A stretch of 64,000 nt of DNA from Frateuria_A sp051900415 (GTDB lineage Bacteria; Pseudomonadota; Gammaproteobacteria; Xanthomonadales; Rhodanobacteraceae). This document shows positions 33,434 to 42,386 of the stretch, one piece after another. Location: assembly GCF_051900415.1 (NCBI RefSeq), contig NZ_JBHZGL010000015.1, forward strand, positions 35,025 to 99,024, written 5' to 3'. Made by a program: the position numbers and the translations under genes. Within the stretch, counting starts at the first letter, position 1, and the number at the start of each line of letters is the position of its first letter. Under the pieces are notes generated by a model. It had not been told where the DNA came from. It worked only from the letters and a program-made list of their open reading frames with translations, and did no database searches.

Positions 33434-34654
33434 ATGATGAAGCTGGCAACCGGGGTCTTCCTTGCAGCCCTGCTGACAGGCGCCGTCCATGCGCAGACCA
33501 ACGCAGGGGAACAGAAATCCGATCCCGGCCTGCCCTTCACCATGACGAAGGTGGCGAGCTTCGATCTGCCTTGGCGCATCGCATTCCTGCCCGATGGCCG
33601 CATGCTGGTGACCGAGAAGGTCGGCCGCGTCGACCTGGTCACCCCGCAGGGTGCCAAGACCCGGATCGGGGGCGTGCCGCCCTCCTATGTGGAAGGCCAG
33701 AACGGCATGCTGGGCGTCTTCCTCTCGCCCCATTACGCCACCGACCACAACGTCTACCTCACCTATGTCGCCCCGGGCGACTACGGCGGCGGCCTGACGC
33801 TGGGCCGCGGGCGACTCGTGCTGGATGACAAGCAGCCCCGGCTCGACGGCTTCAAGGTGCTGTGGCGCCAGCTGCCCACCGGCAAGGGTGGCCAGGCCGG
33901 CGCCCAGATCGCCTTCTCGCCGGACGGCAAGTACCTGTTCCTCACAGTAGGCGACCGCCAGCGCTTCACCCCCGCGCAGGATCCCGACCAGCCCGTCGGC
34001 AAGATCCTGCGGCTGACGCTGGAGGGCAAACCCGCGCCCGGCAACCCGTGGGCAGGCAAGGTCGGCGCCCGCACCATTGGGCTGATCGACCCGGCAGAGG
34101 ACACCGAGAAAGCCAAGACGGCACCGGTGGTCAGCACCTATACGTTCCCCGACCCCAACCTGACGCCGGCCGAAACCTGGACCACCGGCCACCGCACACC
34201 GTATGGCCTCGCCTTCGCGCCCGACGGGCGGCTGTGGGAAGTCGAGCATGGCCCGCGCGGCGGCGACGAACTGAACCTGATTCAACGCGGAAAGAACTAC
34301 GGCTGGCCGTTGGTCTCCTATGGCGTCAACTACAACGGCGTGCCCATTCCCCGCCCGGATACACGCCCGGACCTCGCCAAGCCGGCGATCTATTGGGTGC
34401 CGGTGATCGCGCCGGGCAATCTGATGTTCTACAAAGGCGACGCTTTCCCGCACTGGAAAGGCAGCGCCCTGATCAGCGCCCTTGCCGCCGAGGCGATCGT
34501 CCGCGTCACGTTCGACGGCAAGGGCGGTGCAAAAGCGGTCCAGCGCTGGAACATCGGCAAACGCGTCCGCGATATCGAAGAAGCGCCCGACGGCTCGCTC
34601 TGGATGCTGGAAGACGCCGCACCGGGCGGCCTGTACCACCTCAAGCCGAAATAA
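33434..34654 (+). CDS. PQQ-dependent sugar dehydrogenase (soluble GDH/Asd-like beta-propeller)
   Basis: 406 residues from ATG 33434 (AAGGA about 9 bases upstream; a GTG six bases earlier is also in frame). Signal peptide 1-21. Six-bladed propeller features: VASFDLPWRIAFLPDGRMLV (with the usual 'PW-x-x-AFLPDG'), GQNGMLGVFLSPHYATDHNV, GHRTPYGLAFAPDGRLWEVE HGPRGGDELN (read across, 'HGPRGGDE-N' is the PQQ/Ca-site signature), KNYGWPLVSYG. Periplasmic oxidation of sugars, with electrons passed to the chain through PQQ. Monocistronic. Confidence 0.9.
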   Translation: MMKLATGVFLAALLTGAVHAQTNAGEQKSDPGLPFTMTKVASFDLPWRIAFLPDGRMLVTEKVGRVDLVTPQGAKTRIGGVPPSYVEGQNGMLGVFLSPHYATDHNVYLTYVAPGDYGGGLTLGRGRLVLDDKQPRLDGFKVLWRQLPTGKGGQAGAQIAFSPDGKYLFLTVGDRQRFTPAQDPDQPVGKILRLTLEGKPAPGNPWAGKVGARTIGLIDPAEDTEKAKTAPVVSTYTFPDPNLTPAETWTTGHRTPYGLAFAPDGRLWEVEHGPRGGDELNLIQRGKNYGWPLVSYGVNYNGVPIPRPDTRPDLAKPAIYWVPVIAPGNLMFYKGDAFPHWKGSALISALAAEAIVRVTFDGKGGAKAVQRWNIGKRVRDIEEAPDGSLWMLEDAAPGGLYHLKPK

Positions 34655-34713
34655 GCCGGCAACTCAGGTAGCCTGTCGCACTCCCTGACCACTTCCAGAG
34701 CGGAACCACCACC

Positions 34714-34968
34714 ATGGCCGAGCGCGAGTTCGACAACTACCTTGCCCGCTCCGGCGCCACGCTGGAAGGCTCGCGCTACGCCGCCTGGCTTGCCATCACG
34801 CCGCGCGGCCATGGCTTTCCGGCGTACTACGCCATCTGCGAAAACCGCAGCTTCCGCGACAGGGACACCGCCGAAGCCGCCGCCGCCAAGGCGCTGGCCG
34901 ACATGACGGGCCTGGAGCCGGACGGCACGCCGATCTTCCCCGAGGACTACACCGGCTTCGACGACTAG
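34714..34968 (+). CDS. Small hypothetical protein (EDYTGFDD end)
   Basis: 84 residues, MAEREFDNYLARSGATLEGS..., ending PIFPEDYTGFDD. Mixed composition, soluble, with AYYAICENRSFRDRDTAEAA in the middle. It lies 59 bases after the sugar dehydrogenase on the same strand. A degraded copy of its last 40 bases and downstream flank occurs at 43043-43110, so it belongs to a sequence that has been duplicated. No family recognised. Confidence 0.6.
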   Translation: MAEREFDNYLARSGATLEGSRYAAWLAITPRGHGFPAYYAICENRSFRDRDTAEAAAAKALADMTGLEPDGTPIFPEDYTGFDD

Positions 34969-35120
34969 GCGCGCCGATGGACGATGTCCAACCACGGCCT
35001 ACCGGGCAGCTCGCGCAAGCGTTCCACCGGCACGGCCGCGAACCCGATCGTGGCTGCCTTCTTTCCCTCGCGGATCAGGTCGGCACGACGAGGAGCAACA
35101 GCTCACGCTCCGTTAGTTCT

Positions 35121-35375
35121 TCATGACGTTCCAGACGAGAATTCCTGGCCCATGAGGTCGGAGTAGGCAGGCAAGCCGCTGCCTTGCAAGCGAGCTTGCT
35201 CGTACACGTCTCGCAGTTCCGCGGCTGCAAGCTCGTACGCTTCGATGATTTCATCGTAATCGGCTTGGTCCGGGCCGACTGCCGACGCTCGATCGATGCC
35301 GAGTTGCCGCGTTGCGAAACGGATGGCCTGAACCGACATCATCAATGCGCTTTCGCTGATTTCCAACATATTCAT
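35121..35375 (-). CDS. Small protein of the dispersed LP-x-[YF] family
   Basis: 84 residues from ATG 35375; a second ATG lies two codons on. ISESALMMSVQAIRFATRQL corresponds to the ISERDLAVVIPLLAAKIRDL helix of the copy at 25913-26188, and AAAELRDVYEQARLQGSGLP AYSDLM (continuing) to its C-terminal motif. Soluble and helical; unknown function. The paralog at 11115-11336 and the relic at 37042-37172 complete the family in this window. Confidence 0.65.
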   Translation of the reverse strand: MNMLEISESALMMSVQAIRFATRQLGIDRASAVGPDQADYDEIIEAYELAAAELRDVYEQARLQGSGLPAYSDLMGQEFSSGTS

Positions 35376-35543
35376 CCCTGGCAGACAGGTGCGTCTATTG
35401 CGCGCCGGCTGGCTCCGGGCTCATTCGCTCGCACAATGCAGTTCCGAGTGGGACTCTCCAACGCTCCGCGCAAGGCATTCGCCCTCAACTCGCCAGCGGG
35501 CGCGTGAAGGCGGGCACGAAGCCGCCTTCAACTTTGCCGAGCA

Positions 35544-36935
35544 TCAGATCATGATGCCCACTTGCCGTAGTTTCGAAGACGCGTCGCGATAAAGCTCGAA
35601 CGCTCCAACGGGCTTCGTCGAACCAAGTCTGGCGGATTCAAGGAGCGTGTCGACCGCCTCCGCCACCGCGCGCATCCTCAGCGACCACTTCGGTGCGGCC
35701 AGCAACCTTTCGGCGCGCTCCATGGCGTTCTGGCATTTCAACGAGTTGCCATCCGCAGCCGCCTTCGCGGCTTCACGCATGGCGGCAAAGGCAGCGTTTT
35801 CCTCGCGGAGGATCATCGCGATACCCGCTTTGCGGCTCTTCGCCGCCATGGCCGTGGAGACCAGGAACATGAAGAGCTGTTTCGCCTGCATGCGCCCCTC
35901 GGGCGATCCCTGCGTCTCTCCAGGCATGCCCGGCAAGTACGTTTCCGGGTGCCATTGGATACCGATCGTGGGAGCGCCATAGCGGGACTCGAAGGCCTCG
36001 ACCGTGGCTGCCAGCGAGTCATCCGCCATTGCAGCAATTTCGATCAGCGTGTCGGGATCAGCCACGTTGGGGTTGATCGCCTCCAGCGCGAACTCCTTCC
36101 GCTTGGCGTTGTAGCGCATACACGCCACCGCCCAGTGCGTGGAATTGACCTCGGCCATCCGGCCGTCGGCCGGACCGGTCGATTTCACGATGCCGCCGGG
36201 CTTGGTCGACAGGTTGACGCCGTGCGTCAGCCCCCAGGTCGCGGCCGCACCAGGCTGCGTGGCCTTGTGCTTGGCGCGCTGCGTGATCGGCAGCGTGCGG
36301 ACCTTGCCGCCATAGCTTTCCAGCAACCGCCACGAGCCCGCGCAAATCGCCAGGATCGGAATCCCGCGCGTCCGGGCGATCTCGATCAAGCGCAGTTCAT
36401 ACGGCGCCCGGCTTGCGAACTCGTTGAACTCGCGCAGCTGGCGATCGTATTTTTCGCCACTGTTCTTGCCGGCCGGCCGGGCGCCAGTCGGGGCGGTCTT
36501 GCGGTTGAAATCCCGCTCTTCCACCGAGCCGCCGGTCGTACTTACCTGGCTTGTCGGTGCCGCAGGCGCTCCGGGGATGTAGAGCAGGTCGATGCCTTCC
36601 AGATCATCGAACGCGGCCGCGCGGTGAGGGGTCACCGGACCGCTCGCCCCGCGCGGAAGGGCCACGACACGCACCCGGCAAGGCGGCGCCGGCACGAGAT
36701 CGTTGATCGCCAGAAGACCTTTCACGTCGTGGTCCTGGTGGGCGCTGCCCCCGGCGTCCGTACGAAAGGTGACTCCGATGGTGACTTCAGCCGTGACCGC
36801 ATCGGCGGCTGTGGCCTTCTTGCTCCAACGCGGGTCTGCGACCTGCTCCCGGGCTTTGGTAACCCATCCCTGCTCGCGCAACTTGTCCAGCTCGCGCCGC
36901 GTCACATCCGCCCGGGTTTCGAACTTGTCGACCAT
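35544..36935 (-). CDS. Class-I glutamine amidotransferase-like (peptidase C26) protein with extensions
   Basis: 463 residues from ATG 36935 (AAGGAG 6 bases upstream). Catalytic triad visible: Cys198 in GIPILAICAGSWRLLESYGG, and His329/Glu331 in IGIQWHPETYLPG. This is the gamma-glutamyl-GABA hydrolase (PuuD)/GATase1 fold. Typical members are 240-260 residues. Here about 85 extra residues precede it, an insert with STTGGSVEERDFNRK lies before the nucleophile, and about 100 helical residues follow. Substrate unknown; cytosolic. Single gene. Size suggests a specialised member, perhaps tied to secondary metabolism or signalling (inference). Confidence 0.75.
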   Translation of the reverse strand: MVDKFETRADVTRRELDKLREQGWVTKAREQVADPRWSKKATAADAVTAEVTIGVTFRTDAGGSAHQDHDVKGLLAINDLVPAPPCRVRVVALPRGASGPVTPHRAAAFDDLEGIDLLYIPGAPAAPTSQVSTTGGSVEERDFNRKTAPTGARPAGKNSGEKYDRQLREFNEFASRAPYELRLIEIARTRGIPILAICAGSWRLLESYGGKVRTLPITQRAKHKATQPGAAATWGLTHGVNLSTKPGGIVKSTGPADGRMAEVNSTHWAVACMRYNAKRKEFALEAINPNVADPDTLIEIAAMADDSLAATVEAFESRYGAPTIGIQWHPETYLPGMPGETQGSPEGRMQAKQLFMFLVSTAMAAKSRKAGIAMILREENAAFAAMREAAKAAADGNSLKCQNAMERAERLLAAPKWSLRMRAVAEAVDTLLESARLGSTKPVGAFELYRDASSKLRQVGIMI

Positions 36936-37041
36936 CTGCCAACTCCTTGACTCGAGAAAAGAACCAGACCAGCCAGCACGCAAAAGCAGAAGGACACCGA
37001 TGTCGGCCGAAGCCCTTGTCACGCCTTTCGGCAACTTCAAC

Positions 37042-37172
37042 CCTGGGCGGCTTCGAGCATCTCCTGGGTCTTCATGGAGACTTCCATCGCCTCGTCGGCT
37101 GGCTCGCTCTCACGCGCCTGGCTGGCGCGCAGTTAGACGCTAAGGTCGCGGGTCTTGGCCGCCAGCAGCGGG
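37042..37172 (-). pseudogene. Relic of the LP-x-[YF] small-protein family
   Basis: Read on the minus strand from 37172: PLLAAKTRDLSV, a stop, then LRASQARESEPADEA and a drifted end, against PLLAAKIRDLTLELRAGQAR EGEPTDEA of the copy at 25913. The in-frame TAA at the position of Leu-Glu and the missing C-terminal half show decay. Located just upstream of the amidotransferase-like gene. Confidence 0.8.
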
Positions 37173-37318
37173 AGACGCAGTCCTTCAGATGCATCAGGGC
37201 AGCCCAGCGCCCTTTGCAAAGGCAGCGATCGCATGCCCCTTCCATGGCTAAGTGCGTAAAGAAGCAAAATTCCTGGTCATGACGGTCGTCGACCATCGTT
37301 TGCGAAACCAGGGCGAAA

Positions 37319-37366
37319 CGGAGCAGGTTCAGTACCTGGATTGCCGACAATGAACCTGACCGCGTT
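37319..37366. repeat. Palindromic element, type B
   Basis: CGGAGCAGGTTCAG and TGAACCTGACCGCG form an imperfect inverted repeat of about 48 bp. The rest of the 646-base gap (36936-37581) holds the relic above and, near 37475-37560, the promoter region of the beta-propeller gene. Confidence 0.7.
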
Positions 37367-37581
37367 ATTTGGTTCCTGGTCTGCGATCGGCAGCTCGCGG
37401 CTGATCAACAACAGCTCGCCATCGTCGTCCGCAATTAGCTCAGCCCAAACCATTTCTGAATCTTCACGTAACGGGGCGCAAGATTTTGCGCGCAGGGGCT
37501 ACCGGGGGTAACACCGTCACCTTTCTGCGGGCGTCGTACCCGTATGGGCGAGTGTTGCCCAAGGGGACCATGGAGCATCCC

Positions 37582-38655
37582 ATGAAACGCCGAGCGATCC
37601 TTTCGCTTCTTGCAGTCATTGCCGCTGTATCCGTAGCACCGGCGGGCGTTGCCCAGACAACATCTACCGCCTCGATTCTGTTCTCCCGCACATACGCCGC
37701 AGGAGACGGTTCGGCCTACTCCTCGGTGTTCCGGGTGAAACCATCCGGCGAGAACGCCGTGCCGCTGACATCAGCGGAGGTGGGTATCAACTACCAGGGC
37801 GCAACGTGGTCGCCTGGTGGCAGCGCCGTCGTCTTTGAGCACCTTCGCGCGGATCGGCCCGACCGTTCGCAACTGTTTGTCGTGAACCGGCAAGGAGCAT
37901 CGCTGCGTCGCGTCACGTCGGGCGCATACAAGCACCAGCAGCCATCCTGGGGCCCAGGAATCATCGGCTATATCTCTGACAGGGGACACCACGACCTTTG
38001 TTTCTCGGTGGTCCACGCAGATGGCACGGGCCAGCGAGACGTGTTCTGCCCGCAGATCGAGAACCGGCCCAGCGAGCCTATGACGCTTTCCATCTTGCGA
38101 TGGACCGCCGATGGCACGAGCGTCGTTCTCGAAGCCGGTGCATACACGGACAACCTGGAAGGCGTTTGGTGGTCACACCTGTATCGCGTGAATGTCGCCA
38201 GCGGGGCTGCCGTCAAGATTTCCCAGATGATGATTGGCGACACCAGCGTCCTTGCGCTTTCGCCCGATGAAACCCACGGGATCTATGCCTACTCGTACGT
38301 GGGCAGAGACCCCGGCTGGAAAATGAGGCTGGCAGACTTTTCCGCGGGAACACTTACGGAAGTGATCCAAGGGCAGTGGCCCCAATATTCGCGAGACGGC
38401 AGCAAGATCGCGTTCGATCGCCTGCAACGGATCTATGTCATGAACGCCGACGGTACCGACATACACGAGGTGATATCGGCCCCGGATCCGGACGCTGTGT
38501 ATTCCCTTGCCGACTGGTCGTGGGATGGCACGCGCCTCCTGATCAATAAAACGAGTGGCGATCAGACCACGATGCAAATCGTCGACCTAGCTACAGGAGC
38601 GATGGCAGATGTGGCCGAAGGAACAGCCGCCGAGCATGGCTGGTACCACTTCTAG
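37582..38655 (+). CDS. Secreted TolB-like beta-propeller protein, copy 1
   Basis: 357 residues from ATG 37582 (GGAG about 6 bases upstream). Signal peptide 1-25 (VAPAGVAQ). Mature start TTSTASILFSRTYAAG is followed by WD40-like/PD40 blades (ATWSPGGSAVVFEH, PQYSRDGSKIAFDR, YVMNADGTDIHEV, WSWDGTRLLINK). The same organisation and the TSTASIL opening occur in the protein at 53823-54914, so they are paralogs. Periplasmic or extracellular; TolB-like folds bind proteins. Not in a Tol-Pal operon. GC about 57% suggests an accessory gene. Confidence 0.8.
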   Translation: MKRRAILSLLAVIAAVSVAPAGVAQTTSTASILFSRTYAAGDGSAYSSVFRVKPSGENAVPLTSAEVGINYQGATWSPGGSAVVFEHLRADRPDRSQLFVVNRQGASLRRVTSGAYKHQQPSWGPGIIGYISDRGHHDLCFSVVHADGTGQRDVFCPQIENRPSEPMTLSILRWTADGTSVVLEAGAYTDNLEGVWWSHLYRVNVASGAAVKISQMMIGDTSVLALSPDETHGIYAYSYVGRDPGWKMRLADFSAGTLTEVIQGQWPQYSRDGSKIAFDRLQRIYVMNADGTDIHEVISAPDPDAVYSLADWSWDGTRLLINKTSGDQTTMQIVDLATGAMADVAEGTAAEHGWYHF

Positions 38656-38675
38656 CTGCAATAAAGGGGACCAAT

Positions 38676-38725
38676 AAAGGGGGACGGAGGCAATTATCGC
38701 GATTTAATTCCCTCCGTCCCCCTTT
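38676..38725. repeat. Perfect palindromic element, type D (GGGGGACGGAGG)
   Basis: AAAGGGGGACGGAGG (38676-38690) pairs perfectly with CCTCCGTCCCCCTTT (38711-38725) across a 20-base AT-rich loop. It sits between the convergent ends of the propeller gene and the gene at 38743 and can act as a bidirectional terminator. Confidence 0.85.
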
Positions 38726-38742
38726 GCCGCTTTTTTTGCCGC

Positions 38743-39243
38743 TCAAAGGCCGCGCAGCGACCAGTGCTCGCGAACTCGATCGACGAGCGTCGTGTCCAGG
38801 ACGCCTGAACGTGCGAAGAGCAAGCGCGGCTGATGTTTTCCTTCGCCTGGACCAGCGTCGATTTTCTGCATTTCCTTCAAGCGAACGGGGCGCATCAGCA
38901 CGCTATCGCCATCGTCGAATGTCCACCACGTGCCGCGATAGGTACGTAATTCCTCGAACACCCTGGCATCGTCCGGGGAAAGCGCGATGGCCTTGCGGCG
39001 CCTGGCGTTCACGCGGTCGCGATTGAAGGCAACGTCTTCCGGGTTTTCGCACTCCAGGAAGCTACGACTATCGTTTCCTGGGGCGTCCATACGGAAATAC
39101 GCCTCATCGAACGTGCCGCCTCCTGCATCGCCAAAGTACAGGCCGCGAACCTCGCCATGCTCTCCCACGGAGAAAAAAAGTGACACGGGGACCACCGCAA
39201 GGTCGGGGAAGTAGAAAACGAGATACTGGAAGGCACCTTCCAT
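38743..39243 (-). CDS. Hypothetical protein downstream of REase-like gene
   Basis: 166 residues from ATG 39243, 9 bases after the upstream stop. MEGAFQYLVFYFPDLAVVPV and FFSVGEHGEVRGLYFGDAGG at the N-terminus, then charged helices (VREHWSLRGL end). Soluble, no family recognised. Co-transcribed with the PD-(D/E)XK-like protein, so probably a partner in one system (inference). It is followed by the type-D palindrome. Confidence 0.6.
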   Translation of the reverse strand: MEGAFQYLVFYFPDLAVVPVSLFFSVGEHGEVRGLYFGDAGGGTFDEAYFRMDAPGNDSRSFLECENPEDVAFNRDRVNARRRKAIALSPDDARVFEELRTYRGTWWTFDDGDSVLMRPVRLKEMQKIDAGPGEGKHQPRLLFARSGVLDTTLVDRVREHWSLRGL

Positions 39244-39252
39244 GGGTGAACC

Positions 39253-40281
39253 CTAAAGCACGCTGCATTCGGCAGCCGCCTGGACAACCGGAGGCGACGG
39301 ACGATGCGCGCGCCATCCGACAGGCAACCATTTCAACGAACGCTCCAGCCACCTCCCGACCTCCGGCCTGTCCGCCAACCATTGGCGGACCCCATGTCGC
39401 GTGATCCATCGCTCACGACAGCAGCCGACAGCGTTGGGCACCTCATCGTCGAGCGAGATCAGCAGGTTATGAGGGTCGGCGTTGAGCCAGCGCACGAGCT
39501 GCTCCTTGTCTGCCTTGGCGGACAGCTTCAACTGCACGTTCAACACCCGGTCCGCAGGCAGCGGGATCAACGCGCCTGCCTCGGCCCCTTCCGTGTAGAC
39601 ATATAGGTCGACGTCCTTCATGACCCCGCCGCGATAGGCCGGCACGAAGCAACCGTCGGCCTCGAACAGCTTGGCGACCAGCGTCTCGAACTCCACCGCC
39701 GAGAGGCACTCGAGCGGATCGACGGCAAAGCCCTCACCGGTTTCCTCCAGCGCTGCCTTGATGGCAGCGATATTGCCCCTGTAGCGGTCGAACTCGCCCC
39801 CGAGGATTTCGGTGAAGGTGTTCCTCGAAAACGCCTGGTTGACCTTCATGGTGGACAGGATGAGAGGGACAGCCGAAGCCGGGATTCCGCGGCGGTCGAC
39901 CAGAGGCCTCACCTCGTACCCTTTGACCAGAATGCCCTCCGGCTCTCCGGAAAAGCCGGGGATCAGTCCGTACTCGTGCGGTCCGGCCGTGGGCTCATAG
40001 ATCCAGACCCTGCCCTCGTCGATGGTGAGGATCACGGGCTGGAAACCGTCCGCCCTCGCCGAACCAAGCAAATCGAGGAATTGTTGCGCCTCCCTCAATT
40101 CCTTCGAGCGCAGCCCGCTCCCACCCAACGCGGAGTCGCGCAACTCGTCCACGGTCCGCCTCCCGTAGAAGATGGGCGCCCGCGGCGGTCCCTCACCGGC
40201 CAGGAACCGGCCGGCACGCCACCTCTCATCCTTGTGACGGATGTTGAGGTTGAAATACCTGCGAGGCAAAGCGCTCTTCAT
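39253..40281 (-). CDS. PD-(D/E)XK/Mrr-like domain protein, unknown
   Basis: 342 residues from ATG 40281. N-terminal NLNIRHKDERWRAGRFLAGE and a beta-rich region (VWIYEPTAGPHEYGLIPGF) precede a domain at about 190-290 reading LSAVEFETLVAKLFEADGCF, KDVDLYVY, then VLNVQLKLSA: Glu198, Asp225 and Gln250-x-Lys252 in the order of Mrr/PD-(D/E)XK nucleases. A C-terminal helical part ends WRAHRPSPPVVQAAAECSVL. The nuclease fold is inferred from motif order, not certain. First of two genes. Possible defence role. Confidence 0.5.
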   Translation of the reverse strand: MKSALPRRYFNLNIRHKDERWRAGRFLAGEGPPRAPIFYGRRTVDELRDSALGGSGLRSKELREAQQFLDLLGSARADGFQPVILTIDEGRVWIYEPTAGPHEYGLIPGFSGEPEGILVKGYEVRPLVDRRGIPASAVPLILSTMKVNQAFSRNTFTEILGGEFDRYRGNIAAIKAALEETGEGFAVDPLECLSAVEFETLVAKLFEADGCFVPAYRGGVMKDVDLYVYTEGAEAGALIPLPADRVLNVQLKLSAKADKEQLVRWLNADPHNLLISLDDEVPNAVGCCRERWITRHGVRQWLADRPEVGRWLERSLKWLPVGWRAHRPSPPVVQAAAECSVL

Positions 40282-40362
40282 GGAAACGGATCTCTCCCCA
40301 GTAGGGCCCTGGCCCCGCTCCTCGGAAACGGGTGTCTCCTCAGATTGGGGCCCGGTGCCCGT

Positions 40363-40812
40363 TCAGTGTTGCCTCTGCAAAGCATTGAGCCCCGTCGACA
40401 GATCGTTCTGGCGTACCAGCAACGCCTTCAGGCCCAAGCCGTCGTCGTCTTCAAAGCGCTCAACCAGAATAAGGGCGCTACCACCGGGCGCTACCGAACC
40501 GCAAAGAGTAAACGCCCGAGGGGCGTAATCGCCAGGTACTGCAAACACGAGCCGATAAGAATGCTGCTTCGCGGAGACGACCAGCGGAAACCGCTCAACC
40601 CTGCTGCGGTGCCCCCTGGCGCGAACCTCAAGCGAACCGCGCCCCTTGTCGTTGATCTGCAGGCGAAGCAAGGCGCCGGATTCATCGGGCCCTACCCAGA
40701 TCCCTGCGAGATCCGAAATAGTGGGCGGCGCCGGCAGTTTGACGGCAAGCGCGCCTTTGCAGCACAGCGCCCAGAGAAGTCCGACAGCAACTGTACTCAG
40801 CCACGGGCTTCG
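40363..40812 (-). pseudogene. Start-less frame with a signal-peptide-like segment
   Basis: The minus-strand frame is open from a stop at 40813-40815 to 40363. It reads a hydrophobic leader (STVAVGLLWALCCKGALAVK) then LPAPPTISDLAGIWVGPDES and RLQINDKGRGSLEVRARGHR, protein-like throughout. No ATG or GTG lies before the leader; the only start is a TTG at 40671, well inside. Either a start codon was lost or an upstream indel moved it. Called a likely pseudogene, possibly the former first gene of the 38743-40281 unit. Confidence 0.45.
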
Positions 40813-40815
40813 TCA

Positions 40816-41224
40816 GTCCCCCTTCTTTTCCCAGACGACGCCGCAAAGCCTACGCGCGATCCTACGGTCCGCCCCGCCGTGGGCTCAACCTCCTGATGTA
40901 CGCGGTTCGCCCTGCGGGGCGGGCCCCAGCCGACATCCGGTTTGGCCAAAAGCCAAAGTTGTCGAAGCCTCCAGGATCAATGCGCGAAACCGCGCCCGAT
41001 CCGGTCACCGCCCCCTTCCAGCCAAACGGCGCCAGCTCAACCTGGACCTGTTTTGACCTTGCGCTCCCTCGACAGGTAAGCCGATCGGCACAACCCGTTG
41101 CCCCGGTTTTTCCCACTCCGTATGACGTGCCGGACCGAACCACGGAGCTGGCAGCTCTCAGAACACAGGGAACCGCAAACAAAGTAGGCAGGTTCATTAA
41201 CCCGTTTGCGAGTCGTTTGCGAGT
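40816..41224. other. Gap with no supported gene
   Basis: No frame here has both an RBS and protein-like composition. The left end may contain the lost start of the frame at 40363-40812, the right end leads into the palindromic elements. Confidence 0.4.
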
Positions 41225-41370
41225 CAAGGTGCCAGGGACACTTTCATGCGCAGGCTCTTTAATTGTCCCTGACACCTTTGTTTGCAGGCTCTTTAATTGT
41301 CCCTGACACCTTTGTTTGTTTGTGTTTGTGTTTGGGACACCTTTGTTGTTCTCTGACACCTTTGTTGTGT
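41225..41370. repeat. Palindromic element, type A, with degenerate tandem halves
   Basis: The full unit (41225-41283) has AAGGTGCCAGGGACACTTTC at the left and AATTGTCCCTGACACCTTTG at the right, i.e. GGTGYCAGGGACA arms around ATGCGCAGGCTCTTTA. A half unit follows at 41284-41317 and shorter ACACCTTTGTTG fragments to 41370. It lies about 50 bases downstream of the stop of the gene at 41418. Confidence 0.85.
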
Positions 41371-41417
41371 TGTATTGAGCCCTGCAGCAAAATGGTGCCC
41401 CCTTTTTTTTGCGGACG

Positions 41418-42386
41418 TCAGTTTTGTGGCCGCGTATCGACGTCTGGAGGGCATCTTGAGCGTCCCCCTGGGTCGTTGGCGATACAACGCCGTGCGACCT
41501 CTTGTAGGTCGGAACAGCTCGCGAAACTATGCCCTGCGAAGCGCACAGGAATAACGTCGGTGGCCGCAGTTTGATCGTTAACCCCATTCAACAATATCCG
41601 CGGTTGCTCGAAACATTCGCCACGCAGCCGATGTGCTGTAGAATGAGGGGGCCCGTTATCGGGGGCTGCGGGCGGAAAAAACACTTTAACCTGTTTAACA
41701 ACCTGGGCATCCGAGAGAATTACTAGTTTATCGTTCGGTCTCGCATCTTCAACTGTGAAATCCTCTGAACCATCGACAGACAAAGTGACAAGCTCATCCC
41801 TCTTGACCGTTACATTCCCGTGAAGGTTTCCACCTGTTTTAGAGGAGATGGAGTACTTTGCGTCTACATAACCCCGGACGACCGAAACTGGCTGGCCGAC
41901 CACCGAGGACAGGCACTCTGGTGTTTGAAGGACGTCCGCCGTCTGGTCTTCCGCAATAACGGTTACAACAGGATCGATGATTTTCACGCTCAGAGTGGGC
42001 CCTAAGCTCAGGCCTGCATGGAGCTTTGATCCCTCCCCTAGAAGGACGGCCGCATAGGATCCCGCGTCCAGGGAAGCGCTTATAGTGCGCGTACTTGTTA
42101 TGGATGGAATGTTGGGCCCAGGGAGCGCGCTGGGAAGCACGTCCGCAAATCTGCACTTTGAAGAAACAACGCTCTGCGTCCCCCGTCGCAGAACCGACCC
42201 GATTGGATATGCTATTCCAACCGGCGCGAAATGCATGTTGTTTCCATCCCCGTAGTTCTGGTTAAACCATGAGGCGACGTCCGCTTCAAACTTACTCCAT
42301 GAAGACAAAGACGGTTTCGGCTGCGGCCCGCAACCAGCGGAGGTACAAGCCACAACTAATACGACTATGAGTTTAGTCTTAGCCAT
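41418..42386 (-). CDS. Predicted lipoprotein of 322 residues, unknown
   Basis: ATG 42386. Lipoprotein signal with the lipobox TSAGC, Cys19. The mature protein is beta-rich with Ser/Val/Thr strands (SVKIIDPVVTVIAEDQTADV; GNLHGNVTVKRDELVTLSVD). GC is near 52%, far below the flanks, indicating acquisition. It overlaps the small gene at 42379-42588 by 8 bases, so the two form an operon. No family recognised. Probably outer-membrane or periplasmic. Confidence 0.7.
   Translation of the reverse strand: MAKTKLIVVLVVACTSAGCGPQPKPSLSSWSKFEADVASWFNQNYGDGNNMHFAPVGIAYPIGSVLRRGTQSVVSSKCRFADVLPSALPGPNIPSITSTRTISASLDAGSYAAVLLGEGSKLHAGLSLGPTLSVKIIDPVVTVIAEDQTADVLQTPECLSSVVGQPVSVVRGYVDAKYSISSKTGGNLHGNVTVKRDELVTLSVDGSEDFTVEDARPNDKLVILSDAQVVKQVKVFFPPAAPDNGPPHSTAHRLRGECFEQPRILLNGVNDQTAATDVIPVRFAGHSFASCSDLQEVARRCIANDPGGRSRCPPDVDTRPQN

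Noticed and set aside
37480..37581. c-di-GMP-type riboswitch before the propeller gene
   Set aside because: The sequence has a few similar runs (GGGGCGCAAG, GGGGCTACCGGGGG) but not the conserved GEMM core pairing.
39976..40896. Forward frame of 306 residues opposite the REase-like gene
   Set aside because: No RBS, no domain character, and the opposite strand has protein-like motifs.
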